Of a stretch of DNA of 64,000 bases, positions 37,938 to 47,375 are shown piece by piece (positions within the stretch are counted from its first letter, which is position 1; each line of letters begins with the position of its first letter). The DNA comes from Leucobacter aridicollis (lineage in GTDB: Bacteria; Actinomycetota; Actinomycetes; Actinomycetales; Microbacteriaceae): positions 1,550,001-1,614,000 of the forward strand of contig NZ_CP075339.1 in the NCBI RefSeq assembly GCF_024399335.1, written 5' to 3'. Made by a program: the position numbers and the translations under genes. Below the pieces are notes generated by a model that was given only the letters and a program-made list of their open reading frames with translations, had not been told where the DNA came from and searched no databases.

Positions 37938-38564
37938 ATGCAACTCATTGCCCTTACTGGTGGAATCGCGGCAGGAAAGAGCACTGTTGGCGGGCGGCTC
38001 GCGGAACTCGGCGCGATCAGGATCGATGCTGATCAGCTCGCCCGTGACGCGGTCGCTCCTGGATCGCCCGGCCTCGCCAAGGTTGTCTCGCGGTTTGGTG
38101 TGAGCCTGCTCGAGGAGGACGGCTCCTTGAACCGAGCTGCACTCGGTGAGCGTGTCTTCGCGAGCCCTGAGGAACTGCAGGCGCTCAACGCGATTGTGCA
38201 TCCTGAGGTGCGCAGGCTCGCAGACGAGGCCATTCAGGCGGCGGCCCGTTCCCGCCCTGACGCGGTGATCGTGTACGAGATCCCGCTCCTTGTGGAGAGC
38301 GGGGTCATGCCCAGCGAGGGCGGGCTTGACTGGGACATGATTGTTGTCGCGGAAGCGCCAGTCGAGACGCGTGTTGCACGACTGGTTGAGCTGCGCGGAA
38401 TGACTGAAGCTGAGGCGCGAAACCGCATCGCGAATCAGGCGAGCGACGCGGCCCGCCGTGAGATCGCGGACGTGGTGATTGACACCTCGGGTACGAAAGG
38501 CGAGACGATTGAGCAGGTCGACGCGCTCTGGCGTCGGATCGCTCCAGCGTCCTCGGCGACTTAG
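37938..38564 (+). CDS. coaE: Dephospho-CoA kinase
   Basis: This 208-aa P-loop kinase does the last step of coenzyme A synthesis. The Walker A is GGIAAGKSTV at residues 7-16, followed by IDADQLARD, HPEVRRL and the lid segment RMTEAEARNRIANQ in variant form (LRGMTEAEARNRIA). TAATGT lies 6 nt before the ATG, so it is probably leaderless. It overlaps the converging VKOR gene by 4 nt. Confidence 0.96.
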   Translation: MQLIALTGGIAAGKSTVGGRLAELGAIRIDADQLARDAVAPGSPGLAKVVSRFGVSLLEEDGSLNRAALGERVFASPEELQALNAIVHPEVRRLADEAIQAAARSRPDAVIVYEIPLLVESGVMPSEGGLDWDMIVVAEAPVETRVARLVELRGMTEAEARNRIANQASDAARREIADVVIDTSGTKGETIEQVDALWRRIAPASSAT

Positions 38565-39169
38565 CGCGAGAACTCGGCGAACCAGTTGAGCTGGAACTGC
38601 GCGACAGCCGCGATGACGAGGTACGAAATAAGTACGAGTACCCACGCCCACGAATTGATCGCGGCAAACGCCTTCTGCGTGCTCGGTTTCGCGGCGTAGT
38701 AGCCCTGTGCCTCTGGCCGGAACGCAGTGAAGAAGAACAGCGGGATGGTGGCTGACCATACGACCATGCACCACGGGCAGAGCGTGTTGATGTAGAAGAT
38801 GCTCTGGTAGGCGAGCCAAAACACGAAGATCACGCCGAGCGCGAGGCCTGCGCGGTAGAGCCACCAGAACCAGGCAGCGAAGCGGGCGCCGGCGAGCATG
38901 CCGACACCGACAGCGATCGGGGCGACGAACGCCATGAGGCCGATGATCGTGTTGCTGAAACCGAGTATGGATCCCTGCCACGAGTCCATGTTCGGCCCGC
39001 AGGTCACAAGAACTGAGAGCTCACAGTTGGGGACGTAGTCTTCCACCTGCAACGTCTTGATGTATTCGGTGGCGAGTTCCCACGAGGCAAACAGGCCGAT
39101 CGCGCCGAGAACGATGGTGACGATTGCAAACCCACGACTCTTCGGGGTTTGGACTTCGATAGCACTCAT
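38561..39169 (-). CDS. Vitamin K epoxide reductase (VKOR) family protein
   Basis: This 202-aa membrane protein has five helices and both redox pairs of the VKOR family: the loop cysteines of NCELSVLVTCGPN and the active-site CPWC in TLCPWCMVVW. In actinobacteria it reoxidises a DsbA-like protein and supports disulfide formation outside the membrane; that assignment comes from the family. ATG at 39169 is preceded at 6 nt by TACTAT, suggesting leaderless transcription. Confidence 0.92.
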   Translation of the reverse strand: MSAIEVQTPKSRGFAIVTIVLGAIGLFASWELATEYIKTLQVEDYVPNCELSVLVTCGPNMDSWQGSILGFSNTIIGLMAFVAPIAVGVGMLAGARFAAWFWWLYRAGLALGVIFVFWLAYQSIFYINTLCPWCMVVWSATIPLFFFTAFRPEAQGYYAAKPSTQKAFAAINSWAWVLVLISYLVIAAVAQFQLNWFAEFSR

Positions 39170-39434
39170 GTGTTGATAGTAACGCGCGAATCCTGTGACA
39201 ACGCGCCGCGAGCAGCGTTCCAGCAATGTTCAGTGTGTCCGTGACATAATGATTACCGTTGGATAACGCCACGACGGCACCGTCCACGTACAGTCTTTGG
39301 CTGCCCCAGGGTGGCCGCCGGCATCAGCCGAACACTCACGTCGAGTGGGTGAATTCAAGGATTTGCGGTGAATCCCGCACTCAATATTGGTTTCCGCGGA
39401 GCTTCACGGCCGTGGTTGAAGGAGCACACCAGAG

Positions 39435-42041
39435 ATGGTGAATACACAAGAGAACACCGAGGATGCGGCTGGCGCCGTCGTTGAGGCAGCAGCATCTGTA
39501 GAGAACGAGCCGACACAGACGCACGAACCCGACGGCGAGGCGAGCGAGGAGTCAAGCTCTGCTGAAGCGAATGAGGCGCCGGAAGAGAGCAGCGAATCGC
39601 CAGAGAAGACATTCTCTGACGGGCTGCCGCTCGTGCTGCCGCTCGCTGACATGTCGCCCGAGGAACGCTTCCGCGCAACGACGCGCCTGATCTTCCTCGC
39701 GCCTGATGTGCCGCCGGTGCAGCCGATGCCGCGCCGCAACGAGCTGCGCAAGCTCGACGATATCCTCGACTCCCGGTTCCCGGGCAACGAGACTCGCGAC
39801 CGCAACCAGCGCGATCGCGGCGAGCGGGACCGAGACCAGGATCGCGGTGAGCGCGATTCTGACCGCGGTGGAAGGGACTCGGGCAACACCCGCGGCGGTT
39901 CGCGTCGCCGCCAGGGTGGGGCAGAGCATGACGAGGAAGACGGACGTCGTCAGCAGCGCCAGGCGCCGGTGGTGGCCGAACCTCAGAAGCTTCGCGGGTC
40001 GACCCGACTTGAGGCGAAGAAGCAACGGCGTCGCGATGGCCGCGACGCCGGACGCAAGCGCATGGTGATCACCGAGTCGGAGTTCCTCGCCCGCCGCGAG
40101 TCCGTCGACAGGGAGATGATTGTCCGCACCACTCCGGATCGAATCCAGATCGGTGTGCTCGAGGACAAGGTGCTCGTCGAGCACTACGTTGCGCGTTCGA
40201 GCGAGTCTTCGCTCATCGGCAACGTTTACCTTGGCCGCGTTCAGAATGTGCTTCCCAGCATGGAGGCGGCCTTCGTTGACATCGGTCGCGGCCGGAACGC
40301 GGTGCTCTACTCGGGCGAGGTCGATTGGTCTGAATTTGAGGGCGGAAACACTGCCCGGAAGATCGAGAACGCGCTCAAGCCGGGCGACCAGGTGCTCGTA
40401 CAGGTCACGAAGGATCCGGTTGGCCATAAGGGCGCCCGACTGACGAGCCAGATCTCGCTCCCCGGCCGTTTCCTTGTGTACGTGCCTGGCGGCGCGATGA
40501 ATGGTATTTCACGGAAGCTTCCAGACACTGAGCGTGCACGCCTGAAGAAGATTCTCAAGGAAGTGCTGCCGACTGGCGCTGGCGTAATTGTTCGCACGGC
40601 TGCGGAGGGGGCGACCGAAGATCAGCTGACTCACGACGTGCAGCGCCTCACCCGTCAGTGGGAGTCGATCCAGGCTCGGGTGAAGAAGGGCGGCGGCCCT
40701 GCCATGCTGCATTCCGAGCCCGACATGCTGATTAAGATCGTGCGAGACGTCTTCAACGAGGACTTCCTGCGGATGCGCATTGAGGGCGCCGAGACCCATG
40801 AAGTCATTGAGAACTACCTCTCAGCGGTCGCCCCTGACCTGATGCAGCGCGTGGAGCGTTACGAGGGTGAGCGCGACATTTTCGACGAGTTCCGTGTCAC
40901 CGAACAGATCGCGAAGGCGCTGGATCGCAAGGTGTGGCTGCCGTCGGGTGGTTCGCTTGTGATTGACAGGACCGAGGCCATGACAGTTGTCGACGTCAAC
41001 ACCGGAAAGTTTGTTGGCGCTGGCGGCAACCTCGAAGAGACTGTCACGAAGAATAACCTCGAGTCGGCTGAGGAGATCGTGCGACAGCTCCGACTCCGCG
41101 ACATTGGCGGCATCATCGTCATCGACTTCATTGACATGGTGCTCGAGTCGAACCGAGACCTCGTGTTGCGGCGCCTCATCGAGTGCCTCGGCAGGGACCG
41201 CACGAAGCACCAGGTTGCCGAGGTGACCTCTTTGGGACTCGTGCAGATGACACGCAAGAAGCTCGGTCTCGGGCTCCTTGAGTCGTTCAGTGAGCCCTGT
41301 GATGTGTGCGCGGGCCGCGGCGTGATCGTGCATCACGAACCTGTGCACCGCCACCGCAGCGAGTCGACAGGGCGCCAGAAGCGTGGCGGATCACACTCGG
41401 GGTCGGGCAATGGCTCGTCGAACGGGAAGGCTCAGACTGAGCCGAAGGCGCAGACGCACGCGATCAGTGACGGCGCGAAGAACATGCTCGCGCAGGTGGC
41501 GGCGTCGACGATCCCGACGGCGAAGGCTACCGAGGAATCGGCGCCGACGGCCGTGCTTGAGAGCGTGCTTGATGCGCTCCCTGATGCGCCTCCAGCCGGT
41601 GCGTCGAAGTCGCGCAGCCGCCGCGTAAGCTCGCGCGCCGGAGCTCCAGCCAGTGCACCAAAGGCGCAGGATCAGAAACCAGCTGACCACGCGACTCGCA
41701 GTGCGGGCGAGTCTGGCGGGTCAGTTGCAGCTTCTGGCAGCCCGGGTGTGGAGCCAGCGGGGGAGCGCCGCGACGGCGATAGCACTGATCCGATGGCGCA
41801 GCTCGCTGCGGCGTTGGACGGAGATACGCAGCGGAGCGGCCGCACGCGAGGGTCGCGTTCGCGCTCGTCGCGCGCGCAGTCCCAGAGTGGGGCTCAGGGC
41901 GCGGCGAACGCCGCGAGCGAAGCTTCCGGCGCATCAGCGGGCAATGACGCGCTCGATCCGGAGCGCATGCTCCTCGACGCGCTTGACGCCCGCACACAGG
42001 GTCGCGGCGAGGCTCAGGCTGACACGCCGACCCACATTTGA
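39435..42041 (+). CDS. rne: Ribonuclease E/G family endoribonuclease
   Basis: This 868-aa RNase E/G has an acidic and Arg/Asp-rich N-terminal extension (about residues 1-215) and a catalytic core: S1 domain with NVYLGRVQNVLPSMEAAFVD, the metal-binding aspartates in VVDVNTGKF and GIIVIDFIDM, and the zinc-link CDVCAGRG. An Ala/Ser/Arg-rich tail of about 230 residues follows. Disordered flanks are usual in actinobacterial RNase E, where they bind RNA and degradosome partners. GAAGGAG lies 10 nt before the ATG. The 265-bp gap upstream suggests a long 5' leader, consistent with the known autoregulation of RNase E genes. Confidence 0.93.
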   Translation: MVNTQENTEDAAGAVVEAAASVENEPTQTHEPDGEASEESSSAEANEAPEESSESPEKTFSDGLPLVLPLADMSPEERFRATTRLIFLAPDVPPVQPMPRRNELRKLDDILDSRFPGNETRDRNQRDRGERDRDQDRGERDSDRGGRDSGNTRGGSRRRQGGAEHDEEDGRRQQRQAPVVAEPQKLRGSTRLEAKKQRRRDGRDAGRKRMVITESEFLARRESVDREMIVRTTPDRIQIGVLEDKVLVEHYVARSSESSLIGNVYLGRVQNVLPSMEAAFVDIGRGRNAVLYSGEVDWSEFEGGNTARKIENALKPGDQVLVQVTKDPVGHKGARLTSQISLPGRFLVYVPGGAMNGISRKLPDTERARLKKILKEVLPTGAGVIVRTAAEGATEDQLTHDVQRLTRQWESIQARVKKGGGPAMLHSEPDMLIKIVRDVFNEDFLRMRIEGAETHEVIENYLSAVAPDLMQRVERYEGERDIFDEFRVTEQIAKALDRKVWLPSGGSLVIDRTEAMTVVDVNTGKFVGAGGNLEETVTKNNLESAEEIVRQLRLRDIGGIIVIDFIDMVLESNRDLVLRRLIECLGRDRTKHQVAEVTSLGLVQMTRKKLGLGLLESFSEPCDVCAGRGVIVHHEPVHRHRSESTGRQKRGGSHSGSGNGSSNGKAQTEPKAQTHAISDGAKNMLAQVAASTIPTAKATEESAPTAVLESVLDALPDAPPAGASKSRSRRVSSRAGAPASAPKAQDQKPADHATRSAGESGGSVAASGSPGVEPAGERRDGDSTDPMAQLAAALDGDTQRSGRTRGSRSRSSRAQSQSGAQGAANAASEASGASAGNDALDPERMLLDALDARTQGRGEAQADTPTHI

Positions 42042-42067
42042 CCGAACGCGGTAATTCGCGTTATTAT
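42038..42067 (+). promoter_or_regulatory. rplU-rpmA promoter overlapping the rne stop codon
   Basis: TTGACC, whose TGA is the stop codon of the RNase gene, is followed by an 18-nt spacer and TATTAT. The transcript would have a leader of about 105 nt before rplU, where ribosomal-protein autoregulation could act. Confidence 0.6.
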
Positions 42068-42178
42068 TGACCGTTGTGCGTACTCGCTTTTGAGGCGGGA
42101 AGTGCACGTATGACTTCGATCGTGACGGGTTCGCGATTCGACACGATTTAAGACGATCCTCGAGAGATGGGTGACCAA

Positions 42179-42487
42179 GTGGTTTACGCAGTAGTGCGCA
42201 CAAGCGGACGGCAGGAGAAGGTCGAGGTTGGCTCGATCATCACTGTAAACCGTGTAGCGGGAGACGCTAAGGGAAAGATTGAACTCCCGGCAGTGCTCCT
42301 CGTTGACGGCGACAAGGTGACGAGCGACGCTTCGGCTCTCGCAAAGGTGAAGGTTACCGCTGAGGTCCTCGACGACCTTCGCGGACCGAAGATTGTCATC
42401 CAGCGTTACAAGAACAAGACCGGTTACAAGAGCCGCCAGGGGCACCGTCAGGATCTGACGCGCCTCAAGGTCACCGGCATCAAGTAA
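42179..42487 (+). CDS. rplU: 50S ribosomal protein L21
   Basis: This is a 102-aa ribosomal protein. [20 protein letters not shown] opens it and [13 protein letters not shown] closes it. I chose GTG at 42179 because family members start at this point; ATG at 42167 adds four residues (MGDQ) and is the alternative. It is followed by rpmA, the invariant partner. Confidence 0.95.
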   Translation: MVYAVVRTSGRQEKVEVGSIITVNRVAGDAKGKIELPAVLLVDGDKVTSDASALAKVKVTAEVLDDLRGPKIVIQRYKNKTGYKSRQGHRQDLTRLKVTGIK

Positions 42488-42515
42488 CACTTTTAGACTC
42501 TAAGGAGACAGACCA

Positions 42516-42770
42516 ATGGCATCCAAGAAGGGCGTCGGCTCCAGCAAGAACGGCCGCGACTCGAACGCACAGCGCCTCGGCGTGAAGCGCTTCGGCGGTC
42601 AGCAGGTGAACGCCGGCGAGATCATCGTGCGTCAGCGCGGAACCCACTTCCACCCCGGCGTCAACGTTGGCCGTGGCGGAGACGACACGCTTTTCGCTCT
42701 CGCAGCGGGCGCAGTTGAGTTCGGTGCGAAGGGTGGCCGCAAGGTCGTCAACATCGTTGCCGCTGCGTAA
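42516..42770 (+). CDS. rpmA: 50S ribosomal protein L27
   Basis: This 84-aa protein starts [15 protein letters not shown] and has the conserved [17 protein letters not shown] and FHPG. L27 reaches the peptidyl-transferase centre with its N-terminus. The second residue is Ala and there is no N-terminal pre-sequence of the Firmicutes type. AAGGAG precedes the ATG. Confidence 0.97.
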   Translation: MASKKGVGSSKNGRDSNAQRLGVKRFGGQQVNAGEIIVRQRGTHFHPGVNVGRGGDDTLFALAAGAVEFGAKGGRKVVNIVAAA

Positions 42771-42783
42771 GTAGTTCGGTACC

Positions 42784-42815
42784 GACAATAGGCGAGCTTC
42801 GGCTCGCCTTTTGTC
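42784..42815 (+). terminator. rpmA terminator with UUCG loop
   Basis: AGGCGAGC-TTCG-GCTCGCCT is an 8-bp stem with an extra-stable UUCG tetraloop followed by TTTTG. Flanking GACAA/TTGTC extend the stem past one mismatch. It begins 14 nt after the rpmA stop. Confidence 0.9.
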
Positions 42816-42938
42816 GTATCTGGCCGGATTGTGCGGGCTCGAGCTCGCGCACGACGTGATTCGGCGTCGCCTTGACGATTTTCGTCGGGCAGAATGTAGT
42901 TACTCGAGCGCGTCTTCGGGTCGGAAGGGAAAACTCTC

Positions 42939-44447
42939 ATGGTGACGTTCGTTGACCAGGTCCAACTACACCTGCAGGCGGGCCGCGGTGGGAACGGCTG
43001 TGTCTCTGTTCGGCGCGAGAAGTTCAAGCCGCTCGCCGGCCCAGACGGTGGCGCAGGTGGGAACGGCGGCACGATCGTGCTGCTCGCCGACCCGCAGGTG
43101 ACGACCCTGCTTGAGTACCATCGCCGGCCGCATCGTACGGCTGAGAACGGCGCGTACGGTGCGGGCGACTACCGGGCAGGCGCGCACGGCGCCGAGCTTG
43201 TGCTGCCGGTTCCGGTGGGCACTGTCGTCAAGGACGCTGAGGGTGAGGTGCTCGCGGACCTCACAGAGGCCGGCACGCGCTTTGTCGTTGCCGAGGGCGG
43301 CCTCGGCGGCCTCGGCAACCATGCGCTTGCAAGCCAGAAGCGCAAGGCCCCCGGCTTTGCTCTCCTCGGTACCGAGGGCTGGGCGGGTGACGTCACGCTC
43401 GAACTCAAGACGATCGCCGATGTCGCGCTCGTTGGCTTGCCCTCGGCTGGGAAGTCAAGCCTCATCGCTGCGATGAGCGCCGCCCGCCCGAAGATCGCCG
43501 ACTATCCGTTCACCACGCTCCACCCAAACCTCGGCGTCGTCGAGGCGGGGGAGACCCGCTTCACAGTTGCTGACGTTCCTGGCCTTATCGAGGGCGCGAG
43601 CGAGGGTAAGGGTCTCGGCCTCGACTTCCTCCGCCACGTCGAGCGCTGCAGCGCGCTGCTGCACGTGCTCGACTGCGCCACCCTCGAACCGGGGCGCGAC
43701 CCGATCTCTGATCTTGAGATCATCAAGAAGGAACTCGCGGCATACGAGGTTCCTGATGGGCAGGTCCCGCTTCTCGACCGTCCGCAGCTCGTTGCGCTCA
43801 ACAAGATCGACGTGCCTGAGGCGCGTGAGCTCGCGCAGTTCGTTCGCCCAGACCTCGAGGCGATGGGGTACCGGGTGTTCGAGATCTCTACTGCATCACG
43901 CGAAGGGCTCCGCGAGCTTGGCTTCGCCCTTGCGGAGATCGTGGAGGATGCGCGCGCGAAGGCTGAGGCTGAAACTGAGCGCCTCGAGCGAATCGTGCTC
44001 ACGCCGAAGGCCGTCGACCGTCAGGCTGGTTTCCGAGTTGTGACCGAGGGCGGATCGTATGGGACGCTCTTTCGCGTGCTCGGCCAGAAACCAGAACGCT
44101 GGGTGCAGCAGACTGACTTCCAGAACGATGAGGCCGTCGGCTACCTCGCAGACCGCCTGCAGAAGCTCGGCATCGAAGACGCACTTGTGAAGGCGGGCGC
44201 AGTCGCCGGCTCAACAGTGGTGATCGGCCCCGGCCAGGGCGTCGTCTTTGACTGGGAGCCGTCGCTGACGAGTGCCGCCGAGGTACAGGTCGGCGTCCGC
44301 GGCAGCGACGACAGGCTCGACGGGCCGCAGCGCCGCACCAACAAGGAGCGTCGTTCCGACTACCACGACCTCATGGACGCGAAGGCAGCCGCGCGCGAAC
44401 AGCTTGAGGAGGAACGGAAGTCAGGGATGTGGGAGTCTGACGAGTGA
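42939..44447 (+). CDS. obg: GTPase Obg/CgtA
   Basis: This 502-aa GTPase is involved in 50S assembly and stress signalling. The Gly-rich Obg fold occupies residues 1-160, and the G domain starts with [11 protein letters not shown] near residue 167 (then [10 protein letters not shown] and ALNKIDV). The C-terminal OCT domain (about 340-430) is the actinobacterial and Gram-positive form. A basic tail follows. GGAAGGG precedes the ATG, and TTGACG at 42872 may be its -35. It overlaps proB by 4 nt. Confidence 0.96.
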   Translation: MVTFVDQVQLHLQAGRGGNGCVSVRREKFKPLAGPDGGAGGNGGTIVLLADPQVTTLLEYHRRPHRTAENGAYGAGDYRAGAHGAELVLPVPVGTVVKDAEGEVLADLTEAGTRFVVAEGGLGGLGNHALASQKRKAPGFALLGTEGWAGDVTLELKTIADVALVGLPSAGKSSLIAAMSAARPKIADYPFTTLHPNLGVVEAGETRFTVADVPGLIEGASEGKGLGLDFLRHVERCSALLHVLDCATLEPGRDPISDLEIIKKELAAYEVPDGQVPLLDRPQLVALNKIDVPEARELAQFVRPDLEAMGYRVFEISTASREGLRELGFALAEIVEDARAKAEAETERLERIVLTPKAVDRQAGFRVVTEGGSYGTLFRVLGQKPERWVQQTDFQNDEAVGYLADRLQKLGIEDALVKAGAVAGSTVVIGPGQGVVFDWEPSLTSAAEVQVGVRGSDDRLDGPQRRTNKERRSDYHDLMDAKAAAREQLEEERKSGMWESDE

Positions 44448-45232
44448 GCGGCGCAGGTTCGCGCGGCGCGACGCTCCTTGCGGCGCGCCGCGTCGTCGTG
44501 AAGGTCGGCTCGTCGTCGGTCAGCGGCGACAACGCCGGACAGATCCCCACCCTCGTCGACTCGCTCGCGCGGTTGCGGGCTGCCGGGGCCGAGGTGATCC
44601 TCGTCTCCAGTGGTGCGATCGCGACCGGTGTCCCGTTTCTGAACATTGATGCGCGACCTGACGATCTCGCGACGCAGCAGGCCGCCGCTGCTGTCGGGCA
44701 GAACATTCTTGTGAACCGGTACCAGCGTGCGCTCAGCAGTCACGACCTCGTCGCCGGGCAGGTGCTTCTCACCGCGCACGACATGGAGAACCCGACGCAC
44801 AGGGGAAACGCCAGGCGCGCCCTCGAACGGCTGCTCGCGCTCGGCACCGTGCCGATCATCAACGAGAACGATACCGTCGCTACCCACGAGATCCGGTTCG
44901 GCGACAACGACCGCCTCGCGGCGCTCGTCGCGCGGCTCGTCGAGGCTGATCAACTCGTGCTGCTCTCTGACATCGATGCGCTCTACACGGCTCCACCAGA
45001 GATGGTGGGCGCTGAGCGCATCGCACACGTCGCGTACGGCGACCCACTCGATGGCGTGAAGATCGGCGAAAGCCAGTCGGGCTGGGGGACCGGTGGCGCG
45101 ACCACGAAGGTGCAGGCTGCGAGGCTCGCTGCTGACGCAGGAACGTCTGTGCTGCTCACTGAGGCTCGGCTGCTTGCCGCAGTTCTCGATGGTGAGGATC
45201 ACGGCACCCTCTTTGGGGCGGCAGCGCGGTAG
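44444..45232 (+). CDS. proB: Glutamate 5-kinase (short form, no PUA domain)
   Basis: This 262-aa amino-acid kinase phosphorylates glutamate as the first proline step. [33 protein letters not shown] and [11 protein letters not shown] are the substrate, ATP and proline-inhibition sites. At 262 residues it lacks the C-terminal PUA domain of enteric ProB. The GTG start overlaps obg, and proA follows. Confidence 0.96.
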   Translation: MSGAGSRGATLLAARRVVVKVGSSSVSGDNAGQIPTLVDSLARLRAAGAEVILVSSGAIATGVPFLNIDARPDDLATQQAAAAVGQNILVNRYQRALSSHDLVAGQVLLTAHDMENPTHRGNARRALERLLALGTVPIINENDTVATHEIRFGDNDRLAALVARLVEADQLVLLSDIDALYTAPPEMVGAERIAHVAYGDPLDGVKIGESQSGWGTGGATTKVQAARLAADAGTSVLLTEARLLAAVLDGEDHGTLFGAAAR

Positions 45233-45255
45233 CTCCGGCGGGCTAGAATGGCGGC

Positions 45256-46506
45256 ATGTCTCGCACTGATGCCTTCGTCGACCTGTTGACCCTGGCGAAG
45301 GGTGCCTCGCGCACCCTTGCTACTGCTACCACGGCGCAGAAGAACGCCGCGCTCGAAGCGATCGCGGTCGCGCTCGAGGGTGCGGTCCCAGAGATCATCG
45401 CCGCGAACGAACTCGACCTTGCGAGGGGAACCGCGAACAACATCGGTGACGGTCTGCTTGACAGGCTGAAGCTCGACGAGGCGCGCATTCTCGGGCTTGC
45501 TGCCGCGGTGAGGGAGATCATCGCGCTTCCCGACCCTGTCGGCGAGGTGGTTCGGGGCAGCACGCTCGCGAACGGGATGACTATCGCGCAGAAGCGAGTT
45601 CCTTTCGGCGTCGTCGGTGCGATCTATGAGGCGCGCCCGAACGTCACTGTTGATATCGTCGCCCTCGCGCTCAAGAGCGGGAACGGGGCAGTGCTTCGCG
45701 GCGGCTCTGCCGCAGAGGATTCCAACCGCGTGCTTGTGAGCCTGATCCAGGACGCGGTTCAGCGCAGCGGGATCGATGGCGACGCTTTCCAGACGATCGA
45801 TCCGTTCGGACGCGAGGGCGCAGGGAGGCTCATGCGTGCGCGGGGCTTCGTTGATGTACTCATCCCGCGCGGCAGTGCTGGCCTGATCGCGACGGTCGTG
45901 AACGAATCGACAGTGCCCGTCATTGAGACGGGGGCTGGCATCGTTCACGTGTTCGTCGATGCAAGCGCGGACGCTGCGATGGCGGAGTCAATCGTCGTGA
46001 ACGCGAAGACGCATCGTCCGAGCGTCTGCAACTCCGCAGAGACGCTGCTTGTGCACGCGGCGCATGCGGACACGCTGCTGCCACGCCTCGTCGATGCGCT
46101 CGCGGAACGCGGCGTCGTGTTGTATGGCGACGAGCGCGCCCAGGCGGCGGGCGTGCGCGAGCCCGCCACTCCCGAGACGTGGGCGACCGAGCACCTCGAC
46201 CTTGTGATGGGAGTGCGTGTCGTGGATTCAATCGACGAAGCGATCGCCCACATCGACGAGTTCTCGACGAAGCACACGGAGTCGATTGTGACGAACGACT
46301 TTCAGAGCGCCGAGCGCTTCCTCTCCGAGGTTGATTCGGCAGTCGTGATGGTGAATGCCTCGACTCGGTTCACCGACGGTGGCGAGTTCGGCTTCGGGGC
46401 GGAGGTTGGAATCTCAACCCAGAAGATGCACGCGCGCGGACCCATGGGACTGCCCGAACTGACAAGCACGAAGTGGGTTGTGCGTGGCGCTGGGCAGATT
46501 CGATAG
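45256..46506 (+). CDS. proA: Gamma-glutamyl phosphate reductase
   Basis: This 416-aa NADPH-dependent reductase of the ALDH superfamily makes glutamate semialdehyde. The catalytic cysteine is in SVCNSAETLLVH near residue 258, and the substrate loops VPFGVVGAIYEARPNVT and RGGSAAEDSN are present. TAGAAT lies 6 nt before the ATG, so it may also be transcribed separately from proB, which ends 23 nt upstream. Confidence 0.97.
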   Translation: MSRTDAFVDLLTLAKGASRTLATATTAQKNAALEAIAVALEGAVPEIIAANELDLARGTANNIGDGLLDRLKLDEARILGLAAAVREIIALPDPVGEVVRGSTLANGMTIAQKRVPFGVVGAIYEARPNVTVDIVALALKSGNGAVLRGGSAAEDSNRVLVSLIQDAVQRSGIDGDAFQTIDPFGREGAGRLMRARGFVDVLIPRGSAGLIATVVNESTVPVIETGAGIVHVFVDASADAAMAESIVVNAKTHRPSVCNSAETLLVHAAHADTLLPRLVDALAERGVVLYGDERAQAAGVREPATPETWATEHLDLVMGVRVVDSIDEAIAHIDEFSTKHTESIVTNDFQSAERFLSEVDSAVVMVNASTRFTDGGEFGFGAEVGISTQKMHARGPMGLPELTSTKWVVRGAGQIR

Positions 46507-46563
46507 CCAAACCCTGTAGGGTTGTAGTAAGTATTTCTGCCATACGAAAGGTCAGGGCTCTTC

Positions 46564-46773
46564 ATGTCATTTGCAGCCACGATTGCAGCAGCCGAGGGCG
46601 CAAGCCACGTCGTCACGGAGCTTCCGATGCCTGCGCCCGTATACGGCGTCATTGTCTTCTCCGTCTTCGTTGTTGCCGCACTGGTGACGTTCTCCTTCCG
46701 TGACGTTGCGAACCGTCACGCAGAGAAGGCAGCGGCATACGCCCGCGAGCACGGTGAGGCGCAGCAGCACTAA
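46564..46773 (+). CDS. Uncharacterised small membrane protein
   Basis: This 69-aa protein has one membrane helix ([19 protein letters not shown]), a short extracellular-type N-terminus and a charged, Ala-rich cytoplasmic tail. Its stop is 2 nt before nadD, so it belongs to the nadD operon. It has no motif I recognise. Its position, between proA and nadD, recurs in related genomes as far as I recall. Confidence 0.7.
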   Translation: MSFAATIAAAEGASHVVTELPMPAPVYGVIVFSVFVVAALVTFSFRDVANRHAEKAAAYAREHGEAQQH

Positions 46774-46775
46774 TC

Positions 46776-47375
46776 GTGGCTAGTCGGCGACGCGTGGGGG
46801 TGATGGGCGGCACCTTCGACCCAGTTCATCACGGCCACCTCGTCGCCGCCAGCGAGGTTGCGAAGAGCTTCGACCTCGACGAGGTCGTCTTCGTGCCCAC
46901 CGGTCAGCCCTGGCAGAAGAGCAACGTCTCGGAGAGCGAACACCGCTACCTGATGACAGTGATCGCTACGGCATCGAACCCGCAGTTCACTGTGAGCCGA
47001 GTGGATGTCGACCGGGACGGGCCAACCTATACAGTTGACACGCTCCGCGATTTGAAGCGGCTCATGCCTGACGCGGAGCTCTTCTTCATTTCTGGAGCAG
47101 ACGCGGTTCAGCAGATCGTCAGCTGGAAAGACGTTGAAAAGCTCTGGGAGCTCGCGCACTTTATCGCGGTGTCGCGCCCCGGACACGAGCTCTCCCTCTC
47201 GGGCCTTTCACACGATAACGTAAGCTTGCTTGAGATCCCGGCGCTCTCGATCTCGTCTACGGACTGTAGGGAGCGGGTGTCGAGAGGTTACCCTGTGTGG
47301 TACCTAGTGCCCGATGGGGTGGTGCAGTACATCGCCAAGCACGGCTTGTATTCCGAGGAAGCGACAGACGAATGA
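46776..47375 (+). CDS. nadD: Nicotinate-nucleotide adenylyltransferase
   Basis: This 199-aa nucleotidyltransferase makes deamido-NAD. The [12 protein letters not shown] motif (His-x-x-His of the fold) is at residues 11-22, and [14 protein letters not shown] is the C-terminal signature. GTG at 46776 immediately follows the preceding stop. It overlaps the next gene by ATGA. Confidence 0.96.
   Translation: MASRRRVGVMGGTFDPVHHGHLVAASEVAKSFDLDEVVFVPTGQPWQKSNVSESEHRYLMTVIATASNPQFTVSRVDVDRDGPTYTVDTLRDLKRLMPDAELFFISGADAVQQIVSWKDVEKLWELAHFIAVSRPGHELSLSGLSHDNVSLLEIPALSISSTDCRERVSRGYPVWYLVPDGVVQYIAKHGLYSEEATDE

Noticed and set aside
44872..45232. Truncated proB
   Set aside because: The protein ends after a complete amino-acid kinase domain. 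Forms without the PUA domain are natural.
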